A stretch of 64,000 bases of DNA from the NCBI GenBank assembly GCA_000378025.1, contig KB899087.1:1674001-1738000 (forward strand), written 5' to 3'. Numbering within the stretch: position 1 is the stretch's first letter; the number at the start of each line of letters is the position of its first letter. The notes under the pieces are model-generated. The model did no database searches. It was not told where the DNA came from and saw nothing but the letters and a program-made list of their open reading frames with translations. Source of the DNA: Xanthobacteraceae bacterium 501b. GTDB lineage: Bacteria > Pseudomonadota > Alphaproteobacteria > Rhizobiales > Xanthobacteraceae. The position numbers were made by a program, and so were the translations under genes. Positions 39,729 through 48,753 of the stretch are shown piece by piece.

Positions 39729-39758
39729 CCCTGATAGCACCAAGGGCTTGACAAATCC
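39718..39758. repeat. Inverted repeat GGATTTGTCA/TGACAAATCC at the rplJ promoter
   Basis: GGATTTGTCA at 39718-39727 and its perfect complement TGACAAATCC at 39749-39758 are separated by 21 bases. Centre-to-centre spacing is 31 bases, about three helical turns. The downstream arm covers the predicted -35 box. Confidence 0.85.
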
Positions 39759-39770
39759 ACACCGTCGCAA

Positions 39771-39796
39771 TCACGGGACCGCGACCGGTCCCGTGA
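39771..39796 (-). terminator. Hairpin after rplA
   Basis: A perfect ten-base stem TCACGGGACC/GGTCCCGTGA with a six-base loop lies 20 bases past the rplA stop. There is no clear U run on either strand, so termination would be partial or protein assisted. Confidence 0.5.
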
Positions 39797-39815
39797 CGAC
39801 GATGCGACAGGGCGA

Positions 39816-40517
39816 TCAGCCGGCAACCAGAACGCTCGCGGGCTCGACCTTAAGGCCGGGGCCCATGGTCGAGGAGACGGCGACGCGCTGAACATAGGTG
39901 CCCTTGGCGCCGGTCGGCTTGGCCTTGACGACCGCGTCAACGAAGGCGCGGATGTTCTCGGCGAGCTTGTCGACCGGGAACGAGGCCTTGCCGATGCCGC
40001 CATGGATGATGCCAGCCTTCTCGACGCGGAACTCGACCGCGCCGCCCTTGGCCGCCTCGACCGCACCCTTCACGTCCATGGTGACGGTGCCGACCTTCGG
40101 GTTCGGCATCAGGCCGCGTGGGCCGAGCACCTTGCCGAGACGGCCGACGAGCGGCATCAGGTCCGGGGTGGCGATGCAGCGATCGAACTCGATCGTGCCG
40201 CCCTGGATGGTCTCGAGCAGATCCTCAGCACCGACGATGTCGGCGCCCGCCGCCTTGGCTTCATCCGCCTTGGCGCCGCGCGCGAACACGGCGACGCGGA
40301 CAGTACGGCCCGAGCCGTTCGGCAGGTTGCACACGCCGCGCACCATCTGGTCGGCGTGACGGGGATCGACGCCGAGATTGAGCGCCACTTCGATGGTCTC
40401 GTCGAACTTGGCGTTGGCCCGGTCCTTGAGAAGCGTCAGCGCCTCATCGAGACCGTACAGCTTCACCGGATCGATGCCCTCGCGGACGGAGCGAACACGC
40501 TTGGAAATCTTGGCCAT
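39816..40517 (-). CDS. rplA: 50S ribosomal protein L1
   Basis: A 233-residue L1 of the mobile stalk that moves deacylated tRNA out of the E site. '[25 protein letters not shown]' and '[36 protein letters not shown]' are diagnostic, and '[14 protein letters not shown]' is the family signature. In enterobacteria L1 also represses the rplK-rplA mRNA. Confidence 0.98.
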   Translation of the reverse strand: MAKISKRVRSVREGIDPVKLYGLDEALTLLKDRANAKFDETIEVALNLGVDPRHADQMVRGVCNLPNGSGRTVRVAVFARGAKADEAKAAGADIVGAEDLLETIQGGTIEFDRCIATPDLMPLVGRLGKVLGPRGLMPNPKVGTVTMDVKGAVEAAKGGAVEFRVEKAGIIHGGIGKASFPVDKLAENIRAFVDAVVKAKPTGAKGTYVQRVAVSSTMGPGLKVEPASVLVAG

Positions 40518-40521
40518 CAGC

Positions 40522-40971
40522 TCAACCCACCACTTCGAGGCCCATGGAACGGGCGGAGCCCTCGATCATGCGCACCGCCGCTTCGACGGTCTCGCAGTTG
40601 AGGTCCTTCATCTTCTTGCCGGCGATTTCGCGCATCTGTTCCTGCGAGATCTTGCCGACGAAGCCGCCCTTGCCCGGCGTCTTGTGGCCGGAGCCGGGCT
40701 TCTTCTTGGTCTCAAGGCCGGCGGCCTTCTTCAAGAAGTAGGAGACCGGCGGGGTCTTCAGCTCGAAGGTGAACGAACGGTCCTGATAGGCCGTGATCAC
40801 CACCGGAATCGGCATGCCCTTTTCGAGCTGGCCGGTCTGGGCGTTGAACGCCTTGCAGAATTCCATGATGTTGAGGCCGCGCTGACCGAGCGCAGGGCCG
40901 ATCGGCGGCGCGGGGTTGGCCGAGCCGGCCGGCACCTGCAACTTGATGTAGCCGGTGATCTTCTTCGCCAT
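40522..40971 (-). CDS. rplK: 50S ribosomal protein L11
   Basis: A 149-residue L11 of the GTPase-associated centre, needed for RelA activation. '[35 protein letters not shown]' is the thiostrepton-region N-terminal domain with the conserved Pro residues, and '[18 protein letters not shown]' ends the protein. The ATG at 40971 ([10 protein letters not shown]) has GAGGAG upstream. A hairpin CCGGGAG/CTCCCGG (41125-41144) lies in the 258 bases before it. Confidence 0.97.
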   Translation of the reverse strand: MAKKITGYIKLQVPAGSANPAPPIGPALGQRGLNIMEFCKAFNAQTGQLEKGMPIPVVITAYQDRSFTFELKTPPVSYFLKKAAGLETKKKPGSGHKTPGKGGFVGKISQEQMREIAGKKMKDLNCETVEAAVRMIEGSARSMGLEVVG

Positions 40972-41229
40972 GACGAACTCCTCGGCGGTGCGACTGCCAG
41001 TCGCAAACGCCAAAGCACGCCGTCGCGACGGCTTCATCGCGGGCGGCGTAAATGGAGGGGCGCGGTAGCGGCACGTTTAAAACGCTGGCTGGCGAACCTG
41101 CCGTGCCTCCCGCGCATGAACGCACCGGGAGGCCTTACTCCCGGATGCAACGCATGCCATACAGGATGGCGCGGTCAAACGCAACGGTGGCCTTGCCGTC
41201 GCCTCTCGCGCTGACACCCGGTGAGGAGT

Positions 41230-41601
41230 TCAGGCCGCCGAGGACAGGCTACGCCGGCTGCGATGCGCCTCGCGCGCCAGAATCGCGTCGGCGTCGAGGC
41301 TGCGAATGGGCGTGCCCAGGTCGCGCGGCACATCGCCTTCCAGCTGGAGCGCGAGATAGCGCCCGCAGCACACCCGCAGGAACGAGGCAAAGTTCTCCAC
41401 CCCGCCATGGGCGAAGGTCAGTTCCTCATGCAGCCTGGCCAGGAGCTGCGGCAGGCTCATACCGTCGCGCTGGGCGATTTCCTCCAGCACCTGCCAATAG
41501 AGATTCTCCAGCCGCACGCTGGTGGAAAAGCCGCTCAAGCGCAGCGATTTCAGCCGCGTCTGCCACAGGGCCGGATCGGCTTCGATGAAAAGCTTGCACA
41601 T
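41230..41601 (-). CDS. Ribbon-helix-helix domain protein
   Basis: A 123-residue protein with a ribbon-helix-helix-like N-terminal half: 'RLKSLRLSGFSTSVRLENLYWQVLEEIAQRDGMSLPQLLARL', where a short basic strand is followed by two helices. The second half ('GGVENFASFLRVCCGRYLALQLEG') matches the RHH_4-type family that is common in alphaproteobacteria. It is probably a small dimeric DNA-binding protein, target unknown. It follows the DJ-1/PfpI gene by 79 bases on the same strand and lies between rplK and nusG, where many relatives have nothing. Confidence 0.8.
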   Translation of the reverse strand: MCKLFIEADPALWQTRLKSLRLSGFSTSVRLENLYWQVLEEIAQRDGMSLPQLLARLHEELTFAHGGVENFASFLRVCCGRYLALQLEGDVPRDLGTPIRSLDADAILAREAHRSRRSLSSAA

Positions 41602-41680
41602 GGTGCGCCTCCCTCGGCGGCGGAGCGTGCCGCCCCGCCGCGCGCATCATAGTCCCGTTCCGCCGGGTCGTGAAGACGCC

Positions 41681-42295
41681 TCACGCGGCCTTGCGCGCAC
41701 CGATAGTGGCCTCACCATGCGCGATGGTAGTGCCGAGCACGGCGAGGAACTGGCCGATCCAGGCCGGATGCGCCGGCCAGGCGGGGGCGCTCACCAGATT
41801 GCCGTCCGTCACCGCCGCATCAATCGCGATGTCGGCATAGGTGCCCCCGGCGAGTTCCACCTCGGCGCGGCAGGCGGGATAGGCCGAACAGGTGCGCCCT
41901 TCCAGCACCCGGGCGCCGGCCAGCAGCTGGGCGCCGTGGCAGATGGCGGCGACCGGCTTGTCGGCCTCGAAGAAGTGGCGGACCATCTCGATGGCGCGGG
42001 CGTTCATGCGCAGATATTCCGGCGCGCGCCCGCCAGGAATCACCAGCGCGTCGTAGCGGGCCGGATCGATGTCGGCGAAGGTGGCATTCAGCGCGAAATT
42101 GTGGCCGCGCTTTTCCGAATAGGTCTGCTGCCCCTCGAAATCGTGGATCGCCGTCGCCACGCTGTCGCCGGCCGTCTTGTCCGGGCAGACGGCATGCACC
42201 GTGTGCCCGACCGCCAGCAGGGCCTGGAACGGCACCATGGTCTCATAGTCCTCGACGAAGTCGCCGACGATCATCAGGATGCGTTTGCCAGCCAT
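41681..42295 (-). CDS. DJ-1/PfpI family protein
   Basis: A 204-residue class I glutamine amidotransferase-like protein. '[29 protein letters not shown]' opens the flavodoxin-like fold. The nucleophile elbow '[12 protein letters not shown]' carries the conserved Cys, and '[15 protein letters not shown]' supplies the conserved Glu/Gly region. Relatives act as proteases, deglycases or chaperones, so the activity cannot be named. GGGGAGG before the ATG is an excellent ribosome binding site, and a paired GTTAAC motif (42380-42393) lies upstream. Confidence 0.88.
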   Translation of the reverse strand: MAGKRILMIVGDFVEDYETMVPFQALLAVGHTVHAVCPDKTAGDSVATAIHDFEGQQTYSEKRGHNFALNATFADIDPARYDALVIPGGRAPEYLRMNARAIEMVRHFFEADKPVAAICHGAQLLAGARVLEGRTCSAYPACRAEVELAGGTYADIAIDAAVTDGNLVSAPAWPAHPAWIGQFLAVLGTTIAHGEATIGARKAA

Positions 42296-42379
42296 TGTGA
42301 CCTCCCCTGTTGCGCCGCCGTCCGCTCGGTGCGGCGGCTGGCTTGCAGGGAGGATAGGACGCGCGCCCGGACCGAGGGT

Positions 42380-42393
42380 GTTAACCCGTTAAC
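42380..42393. promoter_or_regulatory. Paired palindrome GTTAACCCGTTAAC
   Basis: Two GTTAAC palindromes two bases apart stand about 85 bases upstream of the DJ-1/PfpI start. AT-rich palindromes like this stand out in a GC-rich region. Ribbon-helix-helix proteins often bind such short repeats, and one is encoded next door, so it may be an operator. Confidence 0.3.
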
Positions 42394-42405
42394 GCGGCCG
42401 CCCAC

Positions 42406-42437
42406 GAAAAAGGGCGCCGCCGAAGCTGCGCCCTTGA
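42406..42437 (-). terminator. Intrinsic terminator after nusG
   Basis: Minus strand AAGGGCGC/GCGCCCTT (42435-42428 and 42417-42410) with a ten-base loop, followed by TTTTT including the last stem pairs. It lies 23 bases past the nusG stop and ends the tRNA-tuf-secE-nusG unit. Confidence 0.87.
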
Positions 42438-42459
42438 AAGAATTCCGAAGGATCGGCCC

Positions 42460-42990
42460 TCAGACCTTCTCGACCTGACCGAATTCAAGCTCGACCGGGG
42501 TGGCGCGACCGAAGATCGACACCGCCACCTTGAGGCGGGAGCGGCCCTCGTCGACTTCCTCGACGATGCCATTGAAGGAAGCGAAGGGACCGTCCGACAC
42601 CTTGACCGTCTCGCCGACCTCGAAGGTGATCGAGGGCTTGGGCCGCTCAATGCCTTCCTGCACCTGCTGAAGGATGCGCATGGCCTCCTTCTCGGCGATC
42701 GGCATCGGCTTGTTGTCGGCGCCGAGGAAGCCGGTGACTTTCGGCGTGTTCTTGATGAGGTGGAAGGCCTCGTCGGTGAGGTCCATCTTCACCAGCACAT
42801 AGCCGGGGAAGAACTTGCGCTCGGCATCGACCTTGCGGCCGCGGCGCACCTCGACGACCTTCTCGGTCGGCACCAGCACCTGCTCGAAGAGATCGGTGAG
42901 GCCGCGCTGTGCAGCCTGTTCCTTGATGGAATCCGCGACCTTCTTCTCAAAGTTGGAATAGGCGTGGACGATGTACCAGCGCATCGGCAT
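42460..42990 (-). CDS. nusG: Transcription factor NusG
   Basis: A 176-residue NusG, the universal RNA polymerase clamp factor that links transcription to Rho or to the ribosome through S10. The NGN domain shows 'RWYIVHAYSNFEKKVADSIKEQA' and 'RKFFPGYVLVKMDLTDEAFHLIKNTPKVTGFLG'. The C-terminal KOW domain shows 'FEVGETVKVSDGPFASFNGIVEEVDEGRSRLKV'. I start at 42990 (MPMRWY, GAGGAGAG upstream); an internal ATG two codons later is also possible. Confidence 0.97.
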   Translation of the reverse strand: MPMRWYIVHAYSNFEKKVADSIKEQAAQRGLTDLFEQVLVPTEKVVEVRRGRKVDAERKFFPGYVLVKMDLTDEAFHLIKNTPKVTGFLGADNKPMPIAEKEAMRILQQVQEGIERPKPSITFEVGETVKVSDGPFASFNGIVEEVDEGRSRLKVAVSIFGRATPVELEFGQVEKV

Positions 42991-43001
42991 CGCGTCTCTC
43001 C

Positions 43002-43199
43002 TCAACGGCCGATTTGCAGGATCTGAGCGACAACGAAGCTCAGAATCTGGTCGGCGACCAGGAAGAACAGCGAGGCCAGCACCACCATGACGAACACCAT
43101 CGCGGTAGTGATGAGCGTCTCGCGACGGGTCGGCCAGGTGACCTTGCGGGCTTCCGCGCGGACCTGCTGAAAGAACTCGACCGGGTTCGTCTTCGCCAT
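43002..43199 (-). CDS. secE: Preprotein translocase subunit SecE
   Basis: A 65-residue SecE with a single membrane helix, the short form of most bacteria. 'NPVEFFQQVRAEARKVTWPTRRETL' contains the conserved amphipathic helix and TWP motif that clamp SecY, and the C-terminal hydrophobic segment is about residues 30-56. The ATG at 43199 (MAKTNPVEF) fits homologues. It is 11 bases upstream of nusG. Confidence 0.96.
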   Translation of the reverse strand: MAKTNPVEFFQQVRAEARKVTWPTRRETLITTAMVFVMVVLASLFFLVADQILSFVVAQILQIGR

Positions 43200-43400
43200 G
43201 CTCGTCTCGAAACGCCTCTGATGCGGCCCGCGCCGGTATCGGCTGATCGCGGCGCGCCGCCTGCGGGTCCCGCCGCGCACCGCCCTTAGGCGACGCTTCG
43301 GCACGACCCTCTAAAAATGCACGAAGCGGGCGTATAGCCCGCAAAGCCGCCTCGCGTCAAAGAACCTTTGCCGCCGTGCCTGCCACCCTCTTGGGAAGGG

Positions 43401-43476
43401 TGGCAGGAGTGGAGGGGCTCGAACCCCCAACCCCCGGTTTTGGAGACCGGTGCTCTACCAGTTGAGCTACACTCCT
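43401..43476 (-). tRNA. tRNA-Trp (CCA)
   Basis: A 76-base tRNA with encoded CCA. It has an acceptor stem AGGAGTG/CACTCCT, anticodon loop CTCCAAA with CCA, and GGTTCGAGCCC in the T arm. It lies between tuf2 and secE, the classical place. A stem GCCACCCT/AGGGTGGC (43382-43404) begins at its 3' end and may help processing. Confidence 0.97.
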
Positions 43477-43652
43477 AGAAGAGGCGGACGGGGCAATGCC
43501 CCGGAGGTCCGCCTCTCGAATCGCGAGGCACTATAACCGGCGGCGCGTCCACGTCGAGGGGCGCGCGCGCCGGTTTCAACAGTTCGGCATCGAAGTGGGA
43601 AAAACTTCGGTACCGGAAAGGGATGCGGCCAGCGCATCCCTGCCTTGGTCCA

Positions 43653-43685
43653 TCACGCGATGATGGAGACGCCGACGACGGCGCC
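43653..43685 (-). pseudogene. Decayed remnant of a tuf 3' end
   Basis: The 33 bases ending in TGA match the last 33 bases of tuf2 (43727-43759) at 29 positions, in the same reading frame: the remnant reads [14 protein letters not shown] against [14 protein letters not shown]. It lies 41 bases beyond the real tuf2 stop, separated by a hairpin CCGTTCGCG/CGCGAACGG. It looks like the original 3' end left behind by a recombination event. Confidence 0.6.
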
Positions 43686-43726
43686 GCAACCGTTCGCGCT
43701 TGACGCGAACGGTCCGCTCGCTTCGA

Positions 43727-44917
<1,191 letters not shown>

Positions 44918-45107
44918 ATCTCGTTTCCTTCAGCGACATGCGGGCCGCGAAAAATCGGGCCGTGGGATAGGCGGTTTCCGACGTTTCCGCAAGTGCCGCG
45001 TTGCGCGGCCTCTGCACGGACGGGGATAACGCTCAGCCCTCGGAGGGTGCCGGCCGTCCTGCGAAGGGACCGCGCCGACGCCTCATATGGGGGCTGCGCG
45101 GAAAAAG

Positions 45108-45181
45108 TGGAGCGGGTGAAGGGAATCGAACCCTCGTCATCAGCTTGGAAGGCTGTTGCTCTACCATTGAGCTACACCCGC
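45108..45181 (-). tRNA. tRNA-Gly (TCC)
   Basis: A 74-base tRNA with encoded CCA: acceptor stem GCGGGTG/CACCCGC, anticodon loop CTTCCAA with TCC, T arm GGTTCGATTCC. It is 31 bases after tRNA-Tyr and upstream of tuf2. Confidence 0.97.
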
Positions 45182-45212
45182 GAAGATCGGCGCATTCTAT
45201 CGGAAGGCGACG

Positions 45213-45297
45213 TGGTGGGGGAGGTAGGACTCGAACCTACGAAGGCATAGCCAGCGGATTTACAGTCCGCCCCCTTTGCCGCTCGGGACACTCCCCC
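45213..45297 (-). tRNA. tRNA-Tyr (GTA)
   Basis: An 85-base class II tRNA with encoded CCA: acceptor stem GGGGGAG/CTCCCCC, anticodon GTA in CTGTAAA, a variable arm and T arm GGTTCGAGTCC. First gene of the tRNA-Tyr/tRNA-Gly/tuf/tRNA-Trp/secE/nusG unit. Confidence 0.97.
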
Positions 45298-45804
45298 TCG
45301 CACGTCGGCCGATCTGCGGTGCGTCGAGATACACCGGCTTGTCGACCTGACGGAAAAACCGGCGCGATGCGCGGCTCCCGTGCGGCCGGCTTTATGGTGA
45401 GGTGCCCGTTCCCTGTCAACCCCGCCGCGTCGTTCCTCGCCGCAAGCTGTGGATCACGCAGCTGTTCCGTCACCTCGCACAGGCGATGCCGGATAGGAAA
45501 GCGACAGGAAACACCGCCCCGCCCTGCCCGATGGCATGCGATGTGGGTGATCTCGGCGCATCCGGCCCGGGTCACGTGAGCGCGGCCGGACCGCTCGCAT
45601 GGCGGCATGGAATGACCGTGCCTGACCGGCGCACGGGTTCGCGCGGCGACGGGGTGCCGATTCTGCGCAAGGCTTGCCGATTCTCAAGGCTGGTGAACGT
45701 CGTCGCAGGCCACCCCGATCGCCCACCAGCCTCCCCTTCGTGGGCCGGCGGCCTGATACCCGTGTGAAATTGCCAAGCGGCGCGCGCCGTGACAGAACGC
45801 GCGC
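45298..45804. other. Intergenic region between tRNA-Tyr and rlmB
   Basis: A 507-base gap between divergent units. Apart from the promoter for the tRNA unit at 45391-45419 I see no gene, repeat or RNA in it; short open frames here have no protein-like composition. Confidence 0.7.
45391..45419 (-). promoter_or_regulatory. Promoter of the tRNA-Tyr to nusG unit
   Basis: Minus strand TTGACA (45419-45414, six of six), 17 bases, CATAAA (45396-45391). It stands 94 bases before tRNA-Tyr and is among the best sigma-70 matches in the window, as expected for a stable RNA unit. Confidence 0.78.
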
Positions 45805-46626
45805 ATGAACGATCGCCCCAGCCGTCCGCCCGGCCGTCCCAAGCCTTCCGCCGGACGCCCCCGCCAGCCTCGCCCCCGTCCCGCCGGACGCCCCTTCGGC
45901 GCGTGGCCGGACGATGTGGCGATTCTGTATGGCTGGCACAGCGTCGTCGAGGCGCTACGCAACCCGCGCCGCAAGCTGCGCCGGCTGATGCTGACCGAGA
46001 ACGCGGCGCGCCGGCTGGAAGAAGAGGCGATTCCCCAGCGCATCGCCCCCGAGATCGTCCGGCCCGGCGAGATCGACCGGCTTCTCGACCCCGACGCGGT
46101 GCATCAGGGGATGCTCGCCGAATGCGATCCCCTCCCCTCGCTCAGCCTGTCCAAGGCGGCGGAGTGCGATCTTCTGCTCGTGCTCGACCAGATCACCGAT
46201 CCGCACAATGTGGGGGCTATCGTGCGCTCAGCGGCGGCGCTGAAGGTCGGCGCCATCGTCACCACGGCGCGCCACAGCCCGGCCGCCACCGGCGTTCTGG
46301 CCAAGAGCGCCAGCGGCGGGCTGGAATATGTCCCGTTCTGCTTTGTCGGCAACCTCGCCCGGGCGCTGGACGAATTGAAGCAGAACGGCGTGCTCGTCGT
46401 CGGCCTCGACAGCGAAGGCGGGGCCGATCTCGTCGACACGCGGCTCACCGCACCGACCGCGCTGGTTCTGGGCGCGGAGGGCAAGGGCCTGCGACACCTC
46501 ACTCGCCAGACCTGCGACACCCTGGCGCGCATCGATCTTCCCGGCTCCATCATCAGCCTGAACGTGTCCAATGCCGCCGTGCTGGCGCTCTATATCGCCC
46601 GGCGAGCCATCGGCAGCACGGCCTGA
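45805..46626 (+). CDS. rlmB: 23S rRNA (guanosine-2'-O-)methyltransferase RlmB
   Basis: A 273-residue SPOUT (SpoU) methyltransferase, expected to methylate Gm2251 in the P loop of 23S rRNA using S-adenosylmethionine. A basic, Pro/Arg-rich N-terminal tail (residues 1-32) is followed by the small substrate-binding domain ('LYGWHSVVEALRNPRRKLRRLMLTENA') and the knotted catalytic domain with motif 1 'LDQITDPHNVGAIVRSAAAL', motif 2 'LVLGAEGKGLRHLTRQTCD' and motif 3 'IDLPGSIISLNVSNAAVLALY'. Confidence 0.93.
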   Translation: MNDRPSRPPGRPKPSAGRPRQPRPRPAGRPFGAWPDDVAILYGWHSVVEALRNPRRKLRRLMLTENAARRLEEEAIPQRIAPEIVRPGEIDRLLDPDAVHQGMLAECDPLPSLSLSKAAECDLLLVLDQITDPHNVGAIVRSAAALKVGAIVTTARHSPAATGVLAKSASGGLEYVPFCFVGNLARALDELKQNGVLVVGLDSEGGADLVDTRLTAPTALVLGAEGKGLRHLTRQTCDTLARIDLPGSIISLNVSNAAVLALYIARRAIGSTA

Positions 46627-46971
46627 TCCGCGGTTTTACTTCGCCGTGAAGGTTTTTTCTGCCGCAGCGCAGCATCTGCGGCAGTTTACGACCAATTGCC
46701 AATCGTCAAACTGTCCCAGTTTCGCCACTCTCCCCTGAGGCATGCGACGGAATCAGAGAATTCCGCGCGCCAAGTCACCGGGGAAAGGCGCCGCATCCGT
46801 CATAGCGGGCCGCCTCCGGGAGGAGACAGCCCGAGCGTAAGGCGTTCCCCGAAGGGACTCCCAAACTCGGCCATCACAACGGGCGGCTCTCGCGAGCTGG
46901 TCTTTTTGCGCGTGCGATCGACGTCGCACGTCTCTGCATTGGCGCGACCTAATCTTGGGGAAGGGAAACAC
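46627..46971 (+). other. Gap between rlmB and the MHS transporter
   Basis: 345 bases with no convincing gene. A perfect nine-base stem CTGCCGCAG/CTGCGGCAG (46659-46684), flanked by TTTTTT upstream and TTTA downstream, is a possible weak terminator of rlmB. The inverted repeat CGTGCGA/TCGCACG (46911-46930) lies 41 bases before the transporter start. Confidence 0.6.
46911..46930. promoter_or_regulatory. Inverted repeat CGTGCGA-N6-TCGCACG
   Basis: Perfect seven-base arms with six bases between, immediately upstream of the MHS transporter. The size and position fit an operator for a dimeric repressor, but no regulator gene is adjacent. Confidence 0.3.
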
Positions 46972-48645
46972 ATGAGCGTAACAACTGCGGGACCGGCCGG
47001 AAAGACCGCTCCCATGACCCGCGAAGAAAGGAAGGTCATCTTCGCCTCTTCGCTGGGCACCGTCTTCGAGTGGTACGATTTCTATCTGTACGGCTCACTC
47101 TCGGCGATCATCGCCGCTCAGTTCTTCTCGGGCGTGAACCCGACAGCGGCCTTCATCTTCGCCCTTATGGCCTTCGCCGCCGGCTTCGCGGTTCGCCCGT
47201 TCGGCGCCATCTTCTTCGGCCGGCTCGGCGATCTCGTCGGCCGCAAATACACCTTCCTCATCACCATCCTGCTGATGGGCGCATCGACCTTCGTGGTCGG
47301 CATCCTGCCCAATTACGCCAGCTGGGGTATCGCCGCGCCGGTGATCCTGATCATCCTCCGACTGTTCCAGGGCCTTGCGCTGGGCGGTGAATATGGCGGC
47401 GCCGCCACCTATGTCGCCGAGCACGCGCCTGCGGGTCGCCGCGGCTTCTACACCTCGTGGATCCAGACCACGGCGACGCTCGGCCTGTTCCTGTCGCTGC
47501 TGGTCATCCTCGGCACCCGCACCTATCTCGGCGAGGCCGCCTTCGCGGAGTGGGGCTGGCGCATTCCGTTCCTGGTGTCGATCATCCTGCTCGCCGTCTC
47601 GGTCTGGATCCGTCTGACGCTGAACGAATCACCCGTCTTCAAGAAGATGAAAGAAGAGGGCAAGACCTCGAAGGCCCCGCTCACCGAAGCCTTCGGCCGC
47701 TGGGAAAATGCCAAGGTCGGCCTCATCGCCCTGTTCGGCGGCACTGCCGGCCAGGCCGTGGTGTGGTACACGGGCCAGTTCTACGCCCTGTTCTTCCTCA
47801 CCCAGACGCTGAAGGTCGACGGCTGGACCGCCAACGTGCTGATCGCCATCTCGCTGCTGATCGGTACGCCGTTCTTCATCGTGTTCGGCTGGCTGTCCGA
47901 CAAGATCGGCCGCAAGCCGATCATCCTCGGCGGCTGCCTCATCGCGGCGCTGACCTATTTCCCGATCTTCGCCGCCATCACGCACTATGCCAATCCGGCG
48001 CTTGAGCGGGCACAGGCCACCTCGCCTGTCACCGTCGTCGCCGATCCCGCCGAGTGCTCGTTCCAGTTCAACCCGGTCGGCACGGCCAAGTTCGTCAGTT
48101 CGTGCGACGTCGCCAAGTCCTTCCTAGCGCGCAATTCGGTGAACTACTCGAACGAAGCGGCCCCCGCCGGCACGCTTGCCAGCGTCAAGGTCGGCGACAA
48201 GGTGATCTCGTCCGTCAGCGGCGTCGGTGCCGACCCGGCCGCCTTCAAGACCGCGTCCGACGCCTTCACGGCCAGCATGACCGACGCCATCCGTGCCGCC
48301 GGCTATCCCGCCAAGGCGGACCCGGCCGCCATCAACACGCCGATGGTGGTCGCGCTCCTGACCGTCCTCGTACTGTTTGTGACCATGGTGTACGGCCCCA
48401 TCGCGGCCTGGCTGGTCGAACTGTTCCCGACCCGCATCCGCTACACCGCCATGTCGCTGCCCTACCATATCGGCAATGGCTGGTTCGGCGGCTTCCTGCC
48501 CACCACGGCCTTCGCCATGGTGGCGGCCACCGGCGACATCTATTACGGCCTCTGGTACCCGATCATCGTGGCTCTCGCGACCTTCGTCATCGGCCTCGTC
48601 CTGGCGCCGGAGACCAACAAGCGCGACCTCGAGAACTGGCATTGA
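46972..48645 (+). CDS. MFS transporter, metabolite:H+ symporter (MHS) family
   Basis: A 557-residue, twelve-helix inner-membrane symporter of the ProP/KgtP-like MHS family. 'SSLGTVFEWYDFYLYGSL' at the N-terminus and 'GRLGDLVGRKYTFL' after helix 2 are family motifs, and 'GWLSDKIGRKPIIL' is the repeat in the second half. A soluble insert of about 115 residues (338-453) with two Cys residues lies between late helices; this long form is found in other proteobacteria. The substrate (an organic acid or osmolyte is typical) cannot be told. The start at 46972 has AAGGGAAA upstream and avoids an implausible 92-residue extension. Confidence 0.88.
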   Translation: MSVTTAGPAGKTAPMTREERKVIFASSLGTVFEWYDFYLYGSLSAIIAAQFFSGVNPTAAFIFALMAFAAGFAVRPFGAIFFGRLGDLVGRKYTFLITILLMGASTFVVGILPNYASWGIAAPVILIILRLFQGLALGGEYGGAATYVAEHAPAGRRGFYTSWIQTTATLGLFLSLLVILGTRTYLGEAAFAEWGWRIPFLVSIILLAVSVWIRLTLNESPVFKKMKEEGKTSKAPLTEAFGRWENAKVGLIALFGGTAGQAVVWYTGQFYALFFLTQTLKVDGWTANVLIAISLLIGTPFFIVFGWLSDKIGRKPIILGGCLIAALTYFPIFAAITHYANPALERAQATSPVTVVADPAECSFQFNPVGTAKFVSSCDVAKSFLARNSVNYSNEAAPAGTLASVKVGDKVISSVSGVGADPAAFKTASDAFTASMTDAIRAAGYPAKADPAAINTPMVVALLTVLVLFVTMVYGPIAAWLVELFPTRIRYTAMSLPYHIGNGWFGGFLPTTAFAMVAATGDIYYGLWYPIIVALATFVIGLVLAPETNKRDLENWH

Positions 48646-48691
48646 GGACGTGCCCGGCGCCGCCCTTCGGGGCGGTGCCGCTCAAAAAAGC

Positions 48692-48723
48692 AAAGGCCCC
48701 GTCTCGCGACGGGGCCTTTTTCT
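48692..48723 (+). terminator. Terminator of the MHS transporter
   Basis: Perfect stem AAAGGCCCCGTC/GACGGGGCCTTT with loop TCGC (48692-48719), followed by TTTCTTG. It also has A-rich sequence on the far side and may act in both directions, serving the converging RidA gene too. Confidence 0.9.
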
Positions 48724-48753
48724 TGCGCCTTGCCGGTGCCTGACCGGCAGATC

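Larger units (their letters stand above)
39344..39815 (-). other. rplJ leader and promoter region
   Basis: A 472-base gap between rplA and rplJ with no protein gene. It contains a predicted promoter (39700-39728), paired inverted repeats (39718-39758), a strong symmetric hairpin near the rplA end (TCACGGGACC/GGTCCCGTGA, 39771-39796), and two leader stem-loops: GCCGGCA/TGCCGGC (39599-39622) and CGCCCGT/ACGGGCG (39628-39647). The length of about 350 bases of leader fits an L10 autoregulatory leader, but I cannot confirm the L10-binding motif. Confidence 0.6.
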
